Source of the DNA: Desulfobacca acetoxidans
GTDB taxonomy: Bacteria; Desulfobacterota; Desulfobaccia; Desulfobaccales; 0-14-0-80-60-11
DNA length: 10,328 bases
Direction of reading: 5' to 3'
NCBI GenBank assembly: GCA_020723225.1
Contig: DYJG01000047.1
Coordinates: 1 to 10,328 of the forward strand
Shown here piece after piece: positions 1-5,850 of the stretch. A model generated the notes under the pieces. The model saw only the letters and a program-made list of their open reading frames with translations. It was not told the DNA's origin and made no database searches. The stretch's first letter is position 1, and each line of letters opens with the position of its first letter. Both the position numbers and the translations under genes were made by a program.

Positions 1-1352
1 ATCACGGTGGCGGAGCCGGTGACGATGTCGCCGCCGGCCCAGACCCGGGGTTTCATGGTCTTGCCGGTCTTGGGGTCGGCCACGATGTAGCCCCATTTGT
101 TCAAGCTTAGGCCCGGGGTGCTCTTGGTCAAGAGCGGGTTGGAACCGGAGCCGATGGAGATGACCGCGGTGTCGATCTCCACCACGAACTCGGAGCCGGG
201 GACGGGCACCGGCCGCCGCCGTCCGGAGGCGTCGGGCTCGCCCAGCTCCATTTTCAGGCACTCCACGCCGGTGAGCCGGCCTGAGGCTTCATCCCCCAGG
301 AAGCGCAAGGGGTTGGACAGCAGCAGGAACTCCACGCCCTCTTCCTTGGCATGGTGGATTTCCGCGTGCCGGGCGGGCAGTTCCGCCTCGGAGCGCCGGT
401 AGATGATGTAGGAGTGGTCCGCGCCCAGGCGCAGCGCGGTGCGGGCCCCGTCCATGGCCACGTTGCCGCCGCCGAAGGTGGCCACGTTCTTGCCCTTGAC
501 GATGGGCGTGTCGTATTTGGGGAACTCGTAGGCCTTCATCAGGTTGGAGCGGGTGAGGTACTCGTTGGCGGAATAGACGCCGATGTAATGCTCCCCGGGA
601 ATCTTCAGGAACACGGGCAGGCCCGCGCCCACGCCCAGGAAGACGGCGTCGAAGCGCTCCAGCAGCTCGTCCACGGTCTCGGAGCGGCCGATGACCGAGT
701 TGACTTCGATCTTGACCCCCAGCCGCTCCAGGAAGTTACACTCCTGGAAGACGATGGCCTTGGGCAGCCGGAATTCGGGGATGCCGTAGAGCAGCACGCC
801 GCCGGGGCCATGCAGGGCCTCGAAAATGGTGACATCGTGGCCTTTAAGGATCAGGTCGCCGGCCACGGTCAGGCCCGCGGGTCCGGCGCCCACCACCGCC
901 ACCTTCTTGCCGGTGGGATCGGCCTTGGGGGGCAGGATCTGCTTGCCTTTCTCCCGCTGGTAGTCGGCCGCGAAGCGCTCCAGGTTGCCGATGGCCACCG
1001 GCGCGTCCTTTTTGCCGATGATGCACATGCCTTCGCACTGCACTTCCTGGGGGCAGACCCGGCCGCAGACCGCAGGCAGGGAGTTCTTCTCCCAGAGCTT
1101 GCGGATGGCGCCTTCGAAATCGCCTTCCTTAATTTTGGCGATGAACTGGGGAATTTCGATCTCCACCGGGCAGCCCTGCTTGCAGCGGGGGTCCTTGCAC
1201 TGGATGCAGCGCTCCGCTTCCTTCATGGCCAATTCCGGGGTGTAGCCGTAGGGCACTTCCTCGAAATTCCGGGCCCGGACATGGGGTTCCTGCTCCGGCA
1301 TGGGTTGCCGGGGAATCTTCTCTTTTTTCGGAGCCTTGACTTCTTCGGTCAT
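1..1352 (-). CDS. nfnB: NfnB-type NADPH-dependent FAD/iron-sulfur oxidoreductase (GltD/SudA family), 3' end outside the window
   Basis: Probable large subunit of the electron-bifurcating transhydrogenase NfnAB, which couples NADH and reduced ferredoxin to NADP+ in the cytoplasm. The 450 codons seen show an N-terminal double [4Fe-4S] domain (Cys49, 52, 57, 61 and Cys96, 100, 106, 110), an FAD dinucleotide fold GAGPAG at 155-160, and an NADPH-binding GGGNVAMDG motif at 294-302. The sequence ends at the window edge shortly after the second FAD motif (GGDIVTGSA, 440-448), so only a short C-terminus is missing. The start at 1352 is preceded by an AGAAGGAG ribosome site. It lies 45 bp after nfnA and is clearly co-transcribed with it. 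The same family includes the glutamate synthase small subunit and sulfide dehydrogenase SudA; the adjacent NfnA partner and absence of a glutamate synthase large subunit favour NfnB. Family is certain; the exact physiological reaction is inferred. Confidence 0.9.
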   Translation of the reverse strand, partial: MTEEVKAPKKEKIPRQPMPEQEPHVRARNFEEVPYGYTPELAMKEAERCIQCKDPRCKQGCPVEIEIPQFIAKIKEGDFEGAIRKLWEKNSLPAVCGRVCPQEVQCEGMCIIGKKDAPVAIGNLERFAADYQREKGKQILPPKADPTGKKVAVVGAGPAGLTVAGDLILKGHDVTIFEALHGPGGVLLYGIPEFRLPKAIVFQECNFLERLGVKIEVNSVIGRSETVDELLERFDAVFLGVGAGLPVFLKIPGEHYIGVYSANEYLTRSNLMKAYEFPKYDTPIVKGKNVATFGGGNVAMDGARTALRLGADHSYIIYRRSEAELPARHAEIHHAKEEGVEFLLLSNPLRFLGDEASGRLTGVECLKMELGEPDASGRRRPVPVPGSEFVVEIDTAVISIGSGSNPLLTKSTPGLSLNKWGYIVADPKTGKTMKPRVWAGGDIVTGSATV

Positions 1353-1397
1353 TATCTTTCTCCTTCTCGGTTTACGTCTTTGCGGGCAAAATAATAA

Positions 1398-2252
1398 TTA
1401 ACGGGAGCAGGAACATCCCGGGGCATGGGCCGCCTTAAACTGGTCGAAGGAGACTTTTTCCTCCGAGGTATAAGAGCGCAGGCGCAGGTTCAATTCGTCC
1501 CAATCCACCTGATGGCCGTCAAATTCGGGGCCGTCCACACAGGCAAACTGCATCTTGCCGCCCACGCTCACCCGGCAGCAGCCGCACATGCCGGTGCCGT
1601 CCACCATGATGGGGTTTAAGCTCACCAGGGTATGGACGCCGTATTCCTGGGTCACCTTGGCGCAGAACTTCATCATGGGCACCGGGCCGATGCACACGGC
1701 CAGTTTGATATCCTTATCCTTTTCCAGGGTTTCCTTCAGTTTGTCGGTGACGAAACCCTTGTGGCCGTATGTCCCGTCATCGGTGCAGATCATCATCTCG
1801 TCGGACGCAGCCTTCATCTTGTCTTCCAGGATGAGCAGGTCCTTGGAGCGGGCGCCGATTACCGAATAGACGTAATTGCCTATCTGCTTCAGACCCCGGG
1901 TGATGGGGTGCAGCACGGCGATGCCGGTGCCGCCGCCGACGCAGATGACCTTGCCCACCTTCTCCAGGTGCGTGGGCTGCCCCAGGGGGCCGATGACGTC
2001 CAGGTATCCCTGGCCCACCTGCAAGGTTTTGAACAGGGCGGTGCTCTTGCCCACCACCATGTAGATAATGTTGATCAGGCCCTTGGCCGGGTCGGTGTCG
2101 GCCATGGTCAGGGGAATGCGCTCCCCCGTTTCGTTGGCCCTAAGGATGACAAACTGCCCGGGCTTGGCCTTGGCCGCAATCTTGGGAGCCTTGATCCAGT
2201 TGCTGATAATGGTCCCCTGGGCCATTTCCTGGCGTTCCACTATCTCAAACAT
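1398..2252 (-). CDS. nfnA: NfnA-type FAD/NAD(P)-binding [2Fe-2S] subunit (sulfide/dihydroorotate dehydrogenase-like)
   Basis: Small subunit of the NfnAB transhydrogenase, 284 aa, a ferredoxin-NADP reductase-like flavoprotein related to the electron-transfer subunit of dihydroorotate dehydrogenase (PyrK). Visible motifs are the FAD-binding RIPLTM (45-50), the nucleotide-binding GGGTGIA (106-112), and a C-terminal [2Fe-2S] motif DGTGMCGCCR (218-227) with a further Cys238 in FACVDGPEFDG. This combination is typical of NfnA/SudB. The start is preceded by AGGAGAGG five bases upstream of the ATG. It is the first gene of a two-gene operon with nfnB. The protein ends in a CSCSR tail, whose role I cannot judge. 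In NfnA this subunit is known to receive electrons from NADH and exchange them with the NfnB flavin; alternatives are sulfide dehydrogenase or an NADPH:ferredoxin reductase. Confidence 0.92.
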   Translation of the reverse strand: MFEIVERQEMAQGTIISNWIKAPKIAAKAKPGQFVILRANETGERIPLTMADTDPAKGLINIIYMVVGKSTALFKTLQVGQGYLDVIGPLGQPTHLEKVGKVICVGGGTGIAVLHPITRGLKQIGNYVYSVIGARSKDLLILEDKMKAASDEMMICTDDGTYGHKGFVTDKLKETLEKDKDIKLAVCIGPVPMMKFCAKVTQEYGVHTLVSLNPIMVDGTGMCGCCRVSVGGKMQFACVDGPEFDGHQVDWDELNLRLRSYTSEEKVSFDQFKAAHAPGCSCSR

Positions 2253-2302
2253 ACGCGCCTCTCCTCAACTCTTGATAATTGTTTTGATTTTCGATATTTC
2301 CC

Positions 2303-2318
2303 TGCAGGCTCACTGCCA
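2303..2318 (-). promoter_or_regulatory. Possible sigma-54 (-24/-12) promoter for nfnAB
   Basis: Reading the minus strand, TGGCAGTGAGCCTGCA matches the sigma-54 pattern TGGCAC-N5-TTGCA at the essential GG and GC pairs with correct spacing. It would place transcription start about 40 bases before the nfnA ATG. It competes with the sigma-70/CRP-like arrangement further upstream; both could work. Low confidence because it is a short degenerate match. Confidence 0.25.
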
Positions 2319-2351
2319 GCCCGCCTTTCTCACCTTCCATAACCGAGAATT

Positions 2352-2394
2352 CTTATCACGGCTGCGGGGGAAGAATCAAGTGATAAATATCACA
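2352..2394 (-). promoter_or_regulatory. Putative nfnAB promoter with a CRP/FNR-family operator
   Basis: On the minus strand a TTGATT -35 (2374-2379) and GATAAG -10 (2352-2357) are 16 bp apart. Overlapping the -35 by one base is a near-perfect CRP/FNR-family palindrome at 2379-2394, with GTGA and TCACA arms separated by TAAATA on the plus strand. If transcription starts about seven bases after the -10 hexamer, the palindrome centre is at -41.5, the classic class II activator position. A further half-site TTATCAC lies at 2353-2359, overlapping the -10. The regulator is not identifiable; CRP, FNR or HcpR-like proteins are candidates. Confidence 0.45.
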
Positions 2395-2467
2395 AAGATG
2401 GTTTTCTGTTTACGGTTTTCGGTTTTAGGTGACGGCGGGGAGGGCGAACACCCGGGAGATTAGATGA

Positions 2468-2654
2468 TTAGGGGTTCATCGGGTCTAATTGTCTGAGGAT
2501 AATCTTTACCAGGCTTTCGGGAATCTCCCGGTGCCTGGGAATCGGAGCACGCCGCTGATTTGCGGGATTGAGAAAAGATGTCGTGGCGGGCGCCATGGCG
2601 GATGATGCGGCATCCTTGATCATTCAGGAGGCGCAACAGGTCAACCCGTTTCAA
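2468..2654 (-). pseudogene. hicA: HicA-like mRNA interferase toxin gene, frameshifted
   Basis: The frame from 2654 begins as a normal HicA toxin (MKRVDLLRLL, then RHGARHDIF with the conserved glycine/histidine region near residue 24), the double-stranded-RNA-binding-fold RNase of HicBA modules. After about residue 27 the annotated frame turns into unrelated sequence. Dropping one base from the A-run at 2573-2576 (four T in the sense strand) restores a typical HicA C-terminus containing FLNPAN and IPRHREIPESLVK, ending in TAA at 2468-2470. The restored protein is 61 aa, normal for the family. As it stands the gene would give a 64-aa chimera lacking the C-terminal half. It overlaps the 3' end of hicB by 14 bp. 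It could be real inactivation, a rare +1 recoding event, or a homopolymer assembly error. Confidence 0.8.
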
Positions 2655-2847
2655 CCGATAATTCCTTTACCCGGTAGTCCGGCGGCAGGTCCTCAAAGTC
2701 GGTGGCTTCCATAAGGGAAAGGGCTTCCTTGATATTTTCTTCCAACTCAGGCAAGGAACTGCCCTGGGAAAAGACGTCCGGACGTTCCCGCAGGCGGCCT
2801 ACGAACCATTCGCCATCCTGCCAGTAAACCAAGGTATAGCCTGGCAT
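2641..2847 (-). CDS. hicB: HicB-family antitoxin (short form)
   Basis: A 68-aa protein with the HicB pattern: an N-terminal beta-strand segment (MPGYTLVYWQDGEWFVGRL), then a conserved acidic region SLPELEENIKEALSLM at about residues 31-46. HicB antitoxins have a partial RNase H-like fold and neutralise HicA by covering its active histidine. This copy is too short to include the C-terminal ribbon-helix-helix or HTH domain found in longer HicB proteins, so self-repression of transcription is doubtful. The ATG follows AAGGAG by five bases. It precedes and overlaps the toxin gene, i.e. the hicB-hicA order. Its open reading frame is intact although the partner toxin is frameshifted. Confidence 0.8.
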   Translation of the reverse strand: MPGYTLVYWQDGEWFVGRLRERPDVFSQGSSLPELEENIKEALSLMEATDFEDLPPDYRVKELSVETG

Positions 2848-2915
2848 AGCAACTCCTTAAAGGTATGGTCTGGTGTCCATGAGGCGACTCTTTCCATGAC
2901 GTCCCGATGACTAAA

Positions 2916-2945
2916 ATTCTTGTGGGCTTGCCGTGGCAATGTCAA
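2916..2945 (-). promoter_or_regulatory. Putative hicBA promoter with an internal palindrome
   Basis: Minus strand TTGACA (2940-2945) and AAGAAT (2916-2921) are separated by 18 bp. The spacer contains the perfect inverted repeat TTGCC-GT-GGCAA (2928-2939), well placed for a repressor. It lies between brnA and hicB, so hicBA can be transcribed independently of brnTA. The promoter is inferred from consensus only. Confidence 0.4.
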
Positions 2946-2967
2946 GGGCAGCAAGCAACAATAAAGC

Positions 2968-3240
2968 CTACGTCCCGCTCCGGGCTTCCTTATAAGCCCG
3001 CAGCACGGCGTTAATCCGGGTTTGATACCCCTTTCCCTGGGCTTTAAACCAATTCAACACTTCCCGGTCTACACGGAGGGTTACCTGAGCCTTGGTTTCG
3101 GCATGTTTGACGATTGCTTTGTCCCAGAACTCTTTCCCTAAGGCGCTAAGATCAGGAATCTCCGAATAATCGATATCCTCATCTTTCAAGGCATCAATCC
3201 TGGATAAGTCGCTTTTGATAGATTTCTTGCTCTCTCGCAT
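2968..3240 (-). CDS. brnA: BrnA-family ribbon-helix-helix antitoxin
   Basis: A 90-aa protein with the C-terminal BrnA signature AQVTLRVDREVLNWFKAQ followed by GKGYQTRINAVLRAY (about residues 51-83). This is the ribbon-helix-helix DNA-binding domain that dimerises, binds the brnTA promoter and holds the BrnT RNase. The acidic N-terminal half would contact the toxin. The start lies within the restored 3' end of brnT (47-nt overlap), preceded by AGGAAAG; overlapping toxin-first order is typical of brnTA. The reading frame is intact, whereas the toxin frame is broken. Confidence 0.88.
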   Translation of the reverse strand: MRESKKSIKSDLSRIDALKDEDIDYSEIPDLSALGKEFWDKAIVKHAETKAQVTLRVDREVLNWFKAQGKGYQTRINAVLRAYKEARSGT

Positions 3241-3471
3241 TGGCTTTCCTCATCGAAATTATTCTCGTTTTCTCTCCCCTGGCGACGTGCACCACGACCA
3301 CCACCGGCCCGCTAAACTTCCCAGGGTGAACAGGCGATCTTCCCCATAATCATAGCGCTCATCGGGAATGGTGACGGTATCTCCGGAAAAGATTTGCCGG
3401 GCGTCTTCAAACGAGAGACCATGCTTCAAGAGATTTGCCCGGCATTTCTCCTCATCCCATTCAATTTGCAT
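3194..3471 (-). pseudogene. brnT: BrnT-like ribonuclease toxin gene, frameshifted
   Basis: The frame starting at 3471 matches BrnT (RelE-fold RNase toxin): MQIEWDEEKCRANLLKHG, then FEDARQIF and DERYDYGEDRLFTLG. After GSLAGR (residue 56) the frame becomes a tryptophan-rich tail and stops at 3259-3261. Adding one base near 3304-3307, in the CCGG next to a GGT repeat, restores the BrnT C-terminus with VVVVVHVARGEKTRIISMRK and KANAREQEIYQKR, ending in TGA at 3194-3196 for 92 aa, the normal length. The C-terminal RIISxRKA block characteristic of the toxin is therefore lost in the present frame, giving a 70-aa product. There is no ribosome site before the ATG (see promoter). A sequencing deletion is possible. 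Confidence 0.8.
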
Positions 3472-3476
3472 AATAT

Positions 3477-3505
3477 AATGTAACTACAAAGTGTAATTTT
3501 GTCAA
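3477..3505 (-). promoter_or_regulatory. brnTA promoter, apparently leaderless, with operator-like repeat
   Basis: Minus strand TTGACA (3500-3505) and TACATT (3477-3482) are 17 bp apart. Counting seven bases from the -10 hexamer puts transcription start at the brnT ATG itself, and no Shine-Dalgarno sequence precedes that ATG, so the mRNA may be leaderless. The spacer contains the inverted repeat TACA-AAG-TGTA (3485-3495), a plausible site for BrnA autorepression. Confidence 0.55.
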
Positions 3506-3516
3506 CCGGAGCCCAT

Positions 3517-3561
3517 AAAAAAACCGGCTTTCCCGGGCACAACGCCCGGGAAGCCGGTTTT
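3517..3561 (-). terminator. Rho-independent terminator of fhs
   Basis: A long stem pairs 3520-3538 with 3544-3561 (AAAACCGGC and CCCGGGC arms, one bulged base, five-base loop). In the minus-strand transcript it ends in a run of seven U (3517-3523). It separates fhs from the downstream brnTA promoter. Confidence 0.9.
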
Positions 3562-3575
3562 GGTTTCTTATGTTT

Positions 3576-3595
3576 GGTGCGCCAGGCGCACCCTA
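3576..3595 (-). repeat. Short palindromic repeat just after the fhs stop codon (copy 1)
   Basis: In the fhs sense direction it reads TAGGGTGCGC-ctg-GCGCACC, a 7-bp hairpin with a three-base loop, starting four bases after the fhs TAA. A second copy with the same stem and same spacing follows metF at 7462-7481. It precedes the terminator and is distinct from it. It resembles short dispersed REP-like elements. Confidence 0.75.
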
Positions 3596-3599
3596 CAGC

Positions 3600-5384
3600 T
3601 TAGAACAGGCCCATTACCTTACCGGTCTTGGTATCCACATCGATGCGGCGGAAGGCCGGGTCGGAACCGGTGCCGGGCATGAGGGAAATGGCGCCGCAGA
3701 CCGGGCAGATGAACTTGGCGCCGCTGTAAATCAAGAAGTCCCGCACCGGCAGCCGCCAACCCTTGGGGGTGCCTTTCCGGGTGGGATCGTGGGTCAGGGA
3801 CAGGTGGGTCTTCACCATCATGGTGGCGTATTCGTTGTACTTGGGATCCTTCTCGAAACGGTCCGCCTTGGCGTTGGCTTCGGGGGCGAAGTCCACGCCG
3901 TCCGCGCCATACACCTCTTTGGCGATGGTTTCAACGCGTTTGCGCAGGGGCATCTCGTTGGGATAGAGGAACTTGAAGTTGTTCTTTTCTTTGCAGGCGT
4001 CAATGACTGCATCGGCAAATTCCAGGGCGCCTTCACCGCCATACTGCCAGTGCTTGGACACGGCCACCCGGGCGCCTTCCGCTTCGCAGGCCCGGCGAAT
4101 CACCTGGTGCTCTTCGTCGGAGTCGAAATGGAAGGAGTTGATGCACACCACCGGGTTGATGCCGGCTTTCTTGATGCTACGGACGTGGTGCACCGCATTC
4201 TGCACGCCGTCTTCCAACCACTTCATGGTCTCTTTCGAGGCCGAGAAGTACTCTTTGGGCACCGGCTTGCCCGGCGGGCACGGCAGGGCGCCGGCGTTGA
4301 CGCCGTGGTGCTTCAGGCCCCGGACGGTGGCGGTGAGGACCGCAACGTTGGGAACGAGGCCGCTGAAGCGGCTCTTCACGTTCCAGAACTTCTCAAAGCC
4401 GATGTCGGCGCCGAAGCCGGACTCGGTGATGTGGTAGTCAAAGAGCTTCAGGCCGATCTGGTCGGCGACGATGGAGCTTTGTCCCACCGCGATGTTGGCG
4501 AAGGGGCCGGCATGTACAAAGACTGGCTGCTTTTCCACGCTCTGCATCAGGGTGGGGTTGATGGAGGGCACCATAAACGCGGTCATGGCCCCGCCCACTT
4601 CCAGGTCGCCGGTGGTGATGGGGTTGCCTTTCTTATCGTAACACACCGTGATTTCATTCAGGCGTTTTTTCAGGTCTGCCAGAGAAGTAAAGACGGACAG
4701 AATGGCCATGACTTCCGAGGACACGGCGATGCCGAATTTGGAATCCATCAGGAAGCCGTCCATCTTGCCGCCCCGGCCGATGGTGATGTTGCGCAGGGCC
4801 TGGGCGCAGAAGTCCATGATCCAGCCCATTTCGAAGTTTTTCGGATCGATGTTCAGACGCTTCAGGTTCCGTTTGGCCAACTGCTCGTCATTGTAGTTGA
4901 ACTCGTGCTGCAAGCGGGAGGAGGCGGCCACCATGGCCAGGTTGTGGGCGTTCATGATGTTATTGATGTCGCCGGTGAGGCCCAGGGAGAACTCGGTCAT
5001 GGGGATCAAGAGCGAAATGCCGCCGCCGGCCGCAGTGCCTTTGACGTTCATGGTGGGGCCGCCGGAGGGCTGCCGCAAAGCGCCGCCCACGTTCACGCCT
5101 CGCATGCCCAGACCTTCAATGAGGCCCAGGGAGGTGGTGGATTTGCCTTCCCCCAGGGGAGTGGGGGTGATGGCGGTGACGTCGATGTAGTAGCCGTCGG
5201 GTTTGCTCTTCAGGCGTTCCAGGCACTTCATGTAGTCGACGCGGCCGATTTTTTGACCGTGAGGGATGCGCTCGTCTTTGGGGATTTCCAGTTTGTCGCA
5301 CATCGCGTCAAAAGGAATCATCTCCGCTTCGGCAATTTCCGCAATCTGCCAGTCTTTCTGTTTAACCGGATCATACTTCGCCAT
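3600..5384 (-). CDS. fhs: Formate--tetrahydrofolate ligase (10-formyl-THF synthetase), long form
   Basis: Catalyses ATP-dependent formylation of tetrahydrofolate by formate, the first folate step of the methyl branch of the Wood-Ljungdahl pathway (or its reverse); cytoplasmic. The 594-aa product exceeds the usual ~557 aa of many bacterial enzymes. The nucleotide-binding loop PTPLGEGKSTT is at 74-84, RQPSGGP at 104-110, LTGDI at 136-140, HAGPFANIA at 291-299, and ITESGFGADIGFEKF at 319-333. Several blocks read more like the synthetase domain of eukaryotic C1-THF synthase than like clostridial Fhs. Differences from what I recall of the family are Val300 where His follows GPFANIA, and MPGTGSDP (569-576) instead of MPGLPTRP. 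The ATG is preceded by GGAGG about eight bases upstream. It is monocistronic, with its own promoter, leader and terminator, divergent from metVF. Confidence 0.96.
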   Translation of the reverse strand: MAKYDPVKQKDWQIAEIAEAEMIPFDAMCDKLEIPKDERIPHGQKIGRVDYMKCLERLKSKPDGYYIDVTAITPTPLGEGKSTTSLGLIEGLGMRGVNVGGALRQPSGGPTMNVKGTAAGGGISLLIPMTEFSLGLTGDINNIMNAHNLAMVAASSRLQHEFNYNDEQLAKRNLKRLNIDPKNFEMGWIMDFCAQALRNITIGRGGKMDGFLMDSKFGIAVSSEVMAILSVFTSLADLKKRLNEITVCYDKKGNPITTGDLEVGGAMTAFMVPSINPTLMQSVEKQPVFVHAGPFANIAVGQSSIVADQIGLKLFDYHITESGFGADIGFEKFWNVKSRFSGLVPNVAVLTATVRGLKHHGVNAGALPCPPGKPVPKEYFSASKETMKWLEDGVQNAVHHVRSIKKAGINPVVCINSFHFDSDEEHQVIRRACEAEGARVAVSKHWQYGGEGALEFADAVIDACKEKNNFKFLYPNEMPLRKRVETIAKEVYGADGVDFAPEANAKADRFEKDPKYNEYATMMVKTHLSLTHDPTRKGTPKGWRLPVRDFLIYSGAKFICPVCGAISLMPGTGSDPAFRRIDVDTKTGKVMGLF

Positions 5385-5461
5385 AAACCAAGCCTCCTTA
5401 TGGTTATGTAATTACTGGTGAATTCCCGGCATACCGCCCCGGCCGGGCCAGGACCAAAGTT

Positions 5462-5507
5462 AACCCTTAGCGCCCGCACTGCTTGTGGCAGGGCCTGCGC
5501 CAGGGTT
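5462..5507 (-). other. Nested hairpin in the fhs 5' leader
   Basis: The predicted fhs leader folds into stacked stems: 5462-5467 with 5502-5507 (AACCCT/AGGGTT), 5470-5473 with 5497-5500 (GCGC/GCGC) and 5479-5482 with 5488-5491 (CTGC/GCAG) around a five-base loop. No U-run follows, so it is not an obvious terminator. I do not recognise a known riboswitch class. Confidence 0.4.
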
Positions 5508-5531
5508 CATACTTTTTTTCACATAGACCCC

Positions 5532-5561
5532 CATATAAACGACCGCGCAAGGGTTTGTCAA
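5532..5561 (-). promoter_or_regulatory. fhs promoter
   Basis: Minus strand perfect -35 TTGACA (5556-5561) and TATATG (5532-5537) with 18-bp spacing. It gives an fhs leader of about 140 nt. It faces away from the metVF promoter, with 54 bp between the two TTGACA boxes. Confidence 0.6.
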
Positions 5562-5615
5562 CAAATATTTTTCCTTGGGAGAAAGGGCGGGCAAATTTTT
5601 CTGCGGGAATTTTAT

Positions 5616-5644
5616 TTGACATCATTTTTTTCTGGAAGTAAACT
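5616..5644 (+). promoter_or_regulatory. metVF promoter
   Basis: Perfect -35 TTGACA (5616-5621), 17-bp spacer, -10 TAAACT (5639-5644, four of six). It predicts a leader of about 200 nt before metV. The leader (5651-5850) contains a direct repeat GCGGCAAAG near 5748 and 5769 and the palindrome TGCCGCGGCA, but no riboswitch class I can name. The stretch 5385-5850 otherwise has no credible gene. Confidence 0.6.
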
Positions 5645-5850
5645 TGTGAATAGATGTACAATATCTTTCCCGGCAGTGCCTGGATTTTCCAGAGTCTTCG
5701 GGAGATTATCATAGTACCCAGCCTTCCCTACTGCAAGCTTATCAACGCGGCAAAGGGGCGTTTCCATGCCGCGGCAAAGCCCAAAGAATTGTGGCAGGGC
5801 GCGGAGAATTCCGGTATCAGCTCCGGATAATCGGGAGAGGAGGAGCATTA

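Noticed and set aside
351..1394. 347-aa open frame on the plus strand across nfnB
   Set aside because: Shadow of nfnB, which has clear FeS, FAD and NADPH motifs on the minus strand.
2570..2580. Programmed frameshifting that would rescue HicA
   Set aside because: There is a short T-run but no stimulatory stop codon or structure evident, and brnT would need the opposite shift; mutation or sequencing error is simpler.
2926..2956. Terminator after brnA
   Set aside because: A bulged stem can be drawn (CTTGCC with GGCAGCAAG) but there is no U-run in the minus-strand transcript; the sequence fits a promoter for hicBA better.
3570..5411. 613-aa open frame on the plus strand across fhs
   Set aside because: It is antisense to fhs, whose protein is unmistakable; the composition (very rich in Gly, His, Val, Ala) is typical of a GC-rich shadow frame.
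5467..5848. Small minus-strand frames (81 and 78 aa) between fhs and metV
   Set aside because: They run through both predicted promoters and the leader hairpin, have no good ribosome site and resemble no family I know.
5791..5850. Upstream ATG extending MetV by 20 residues
   Set aside because: No ribosome site at 5791, while the ATG at 5851 has a strong GAGGAGGAG; the extension does not look like MetV.
5645..5850. Possible riboswitch (THF, cobalamin, SAM) in the metV leader
   Set aside because: I looked for conserved core sequences of these classes and did not see them; only short repeats and a palindrome are present.
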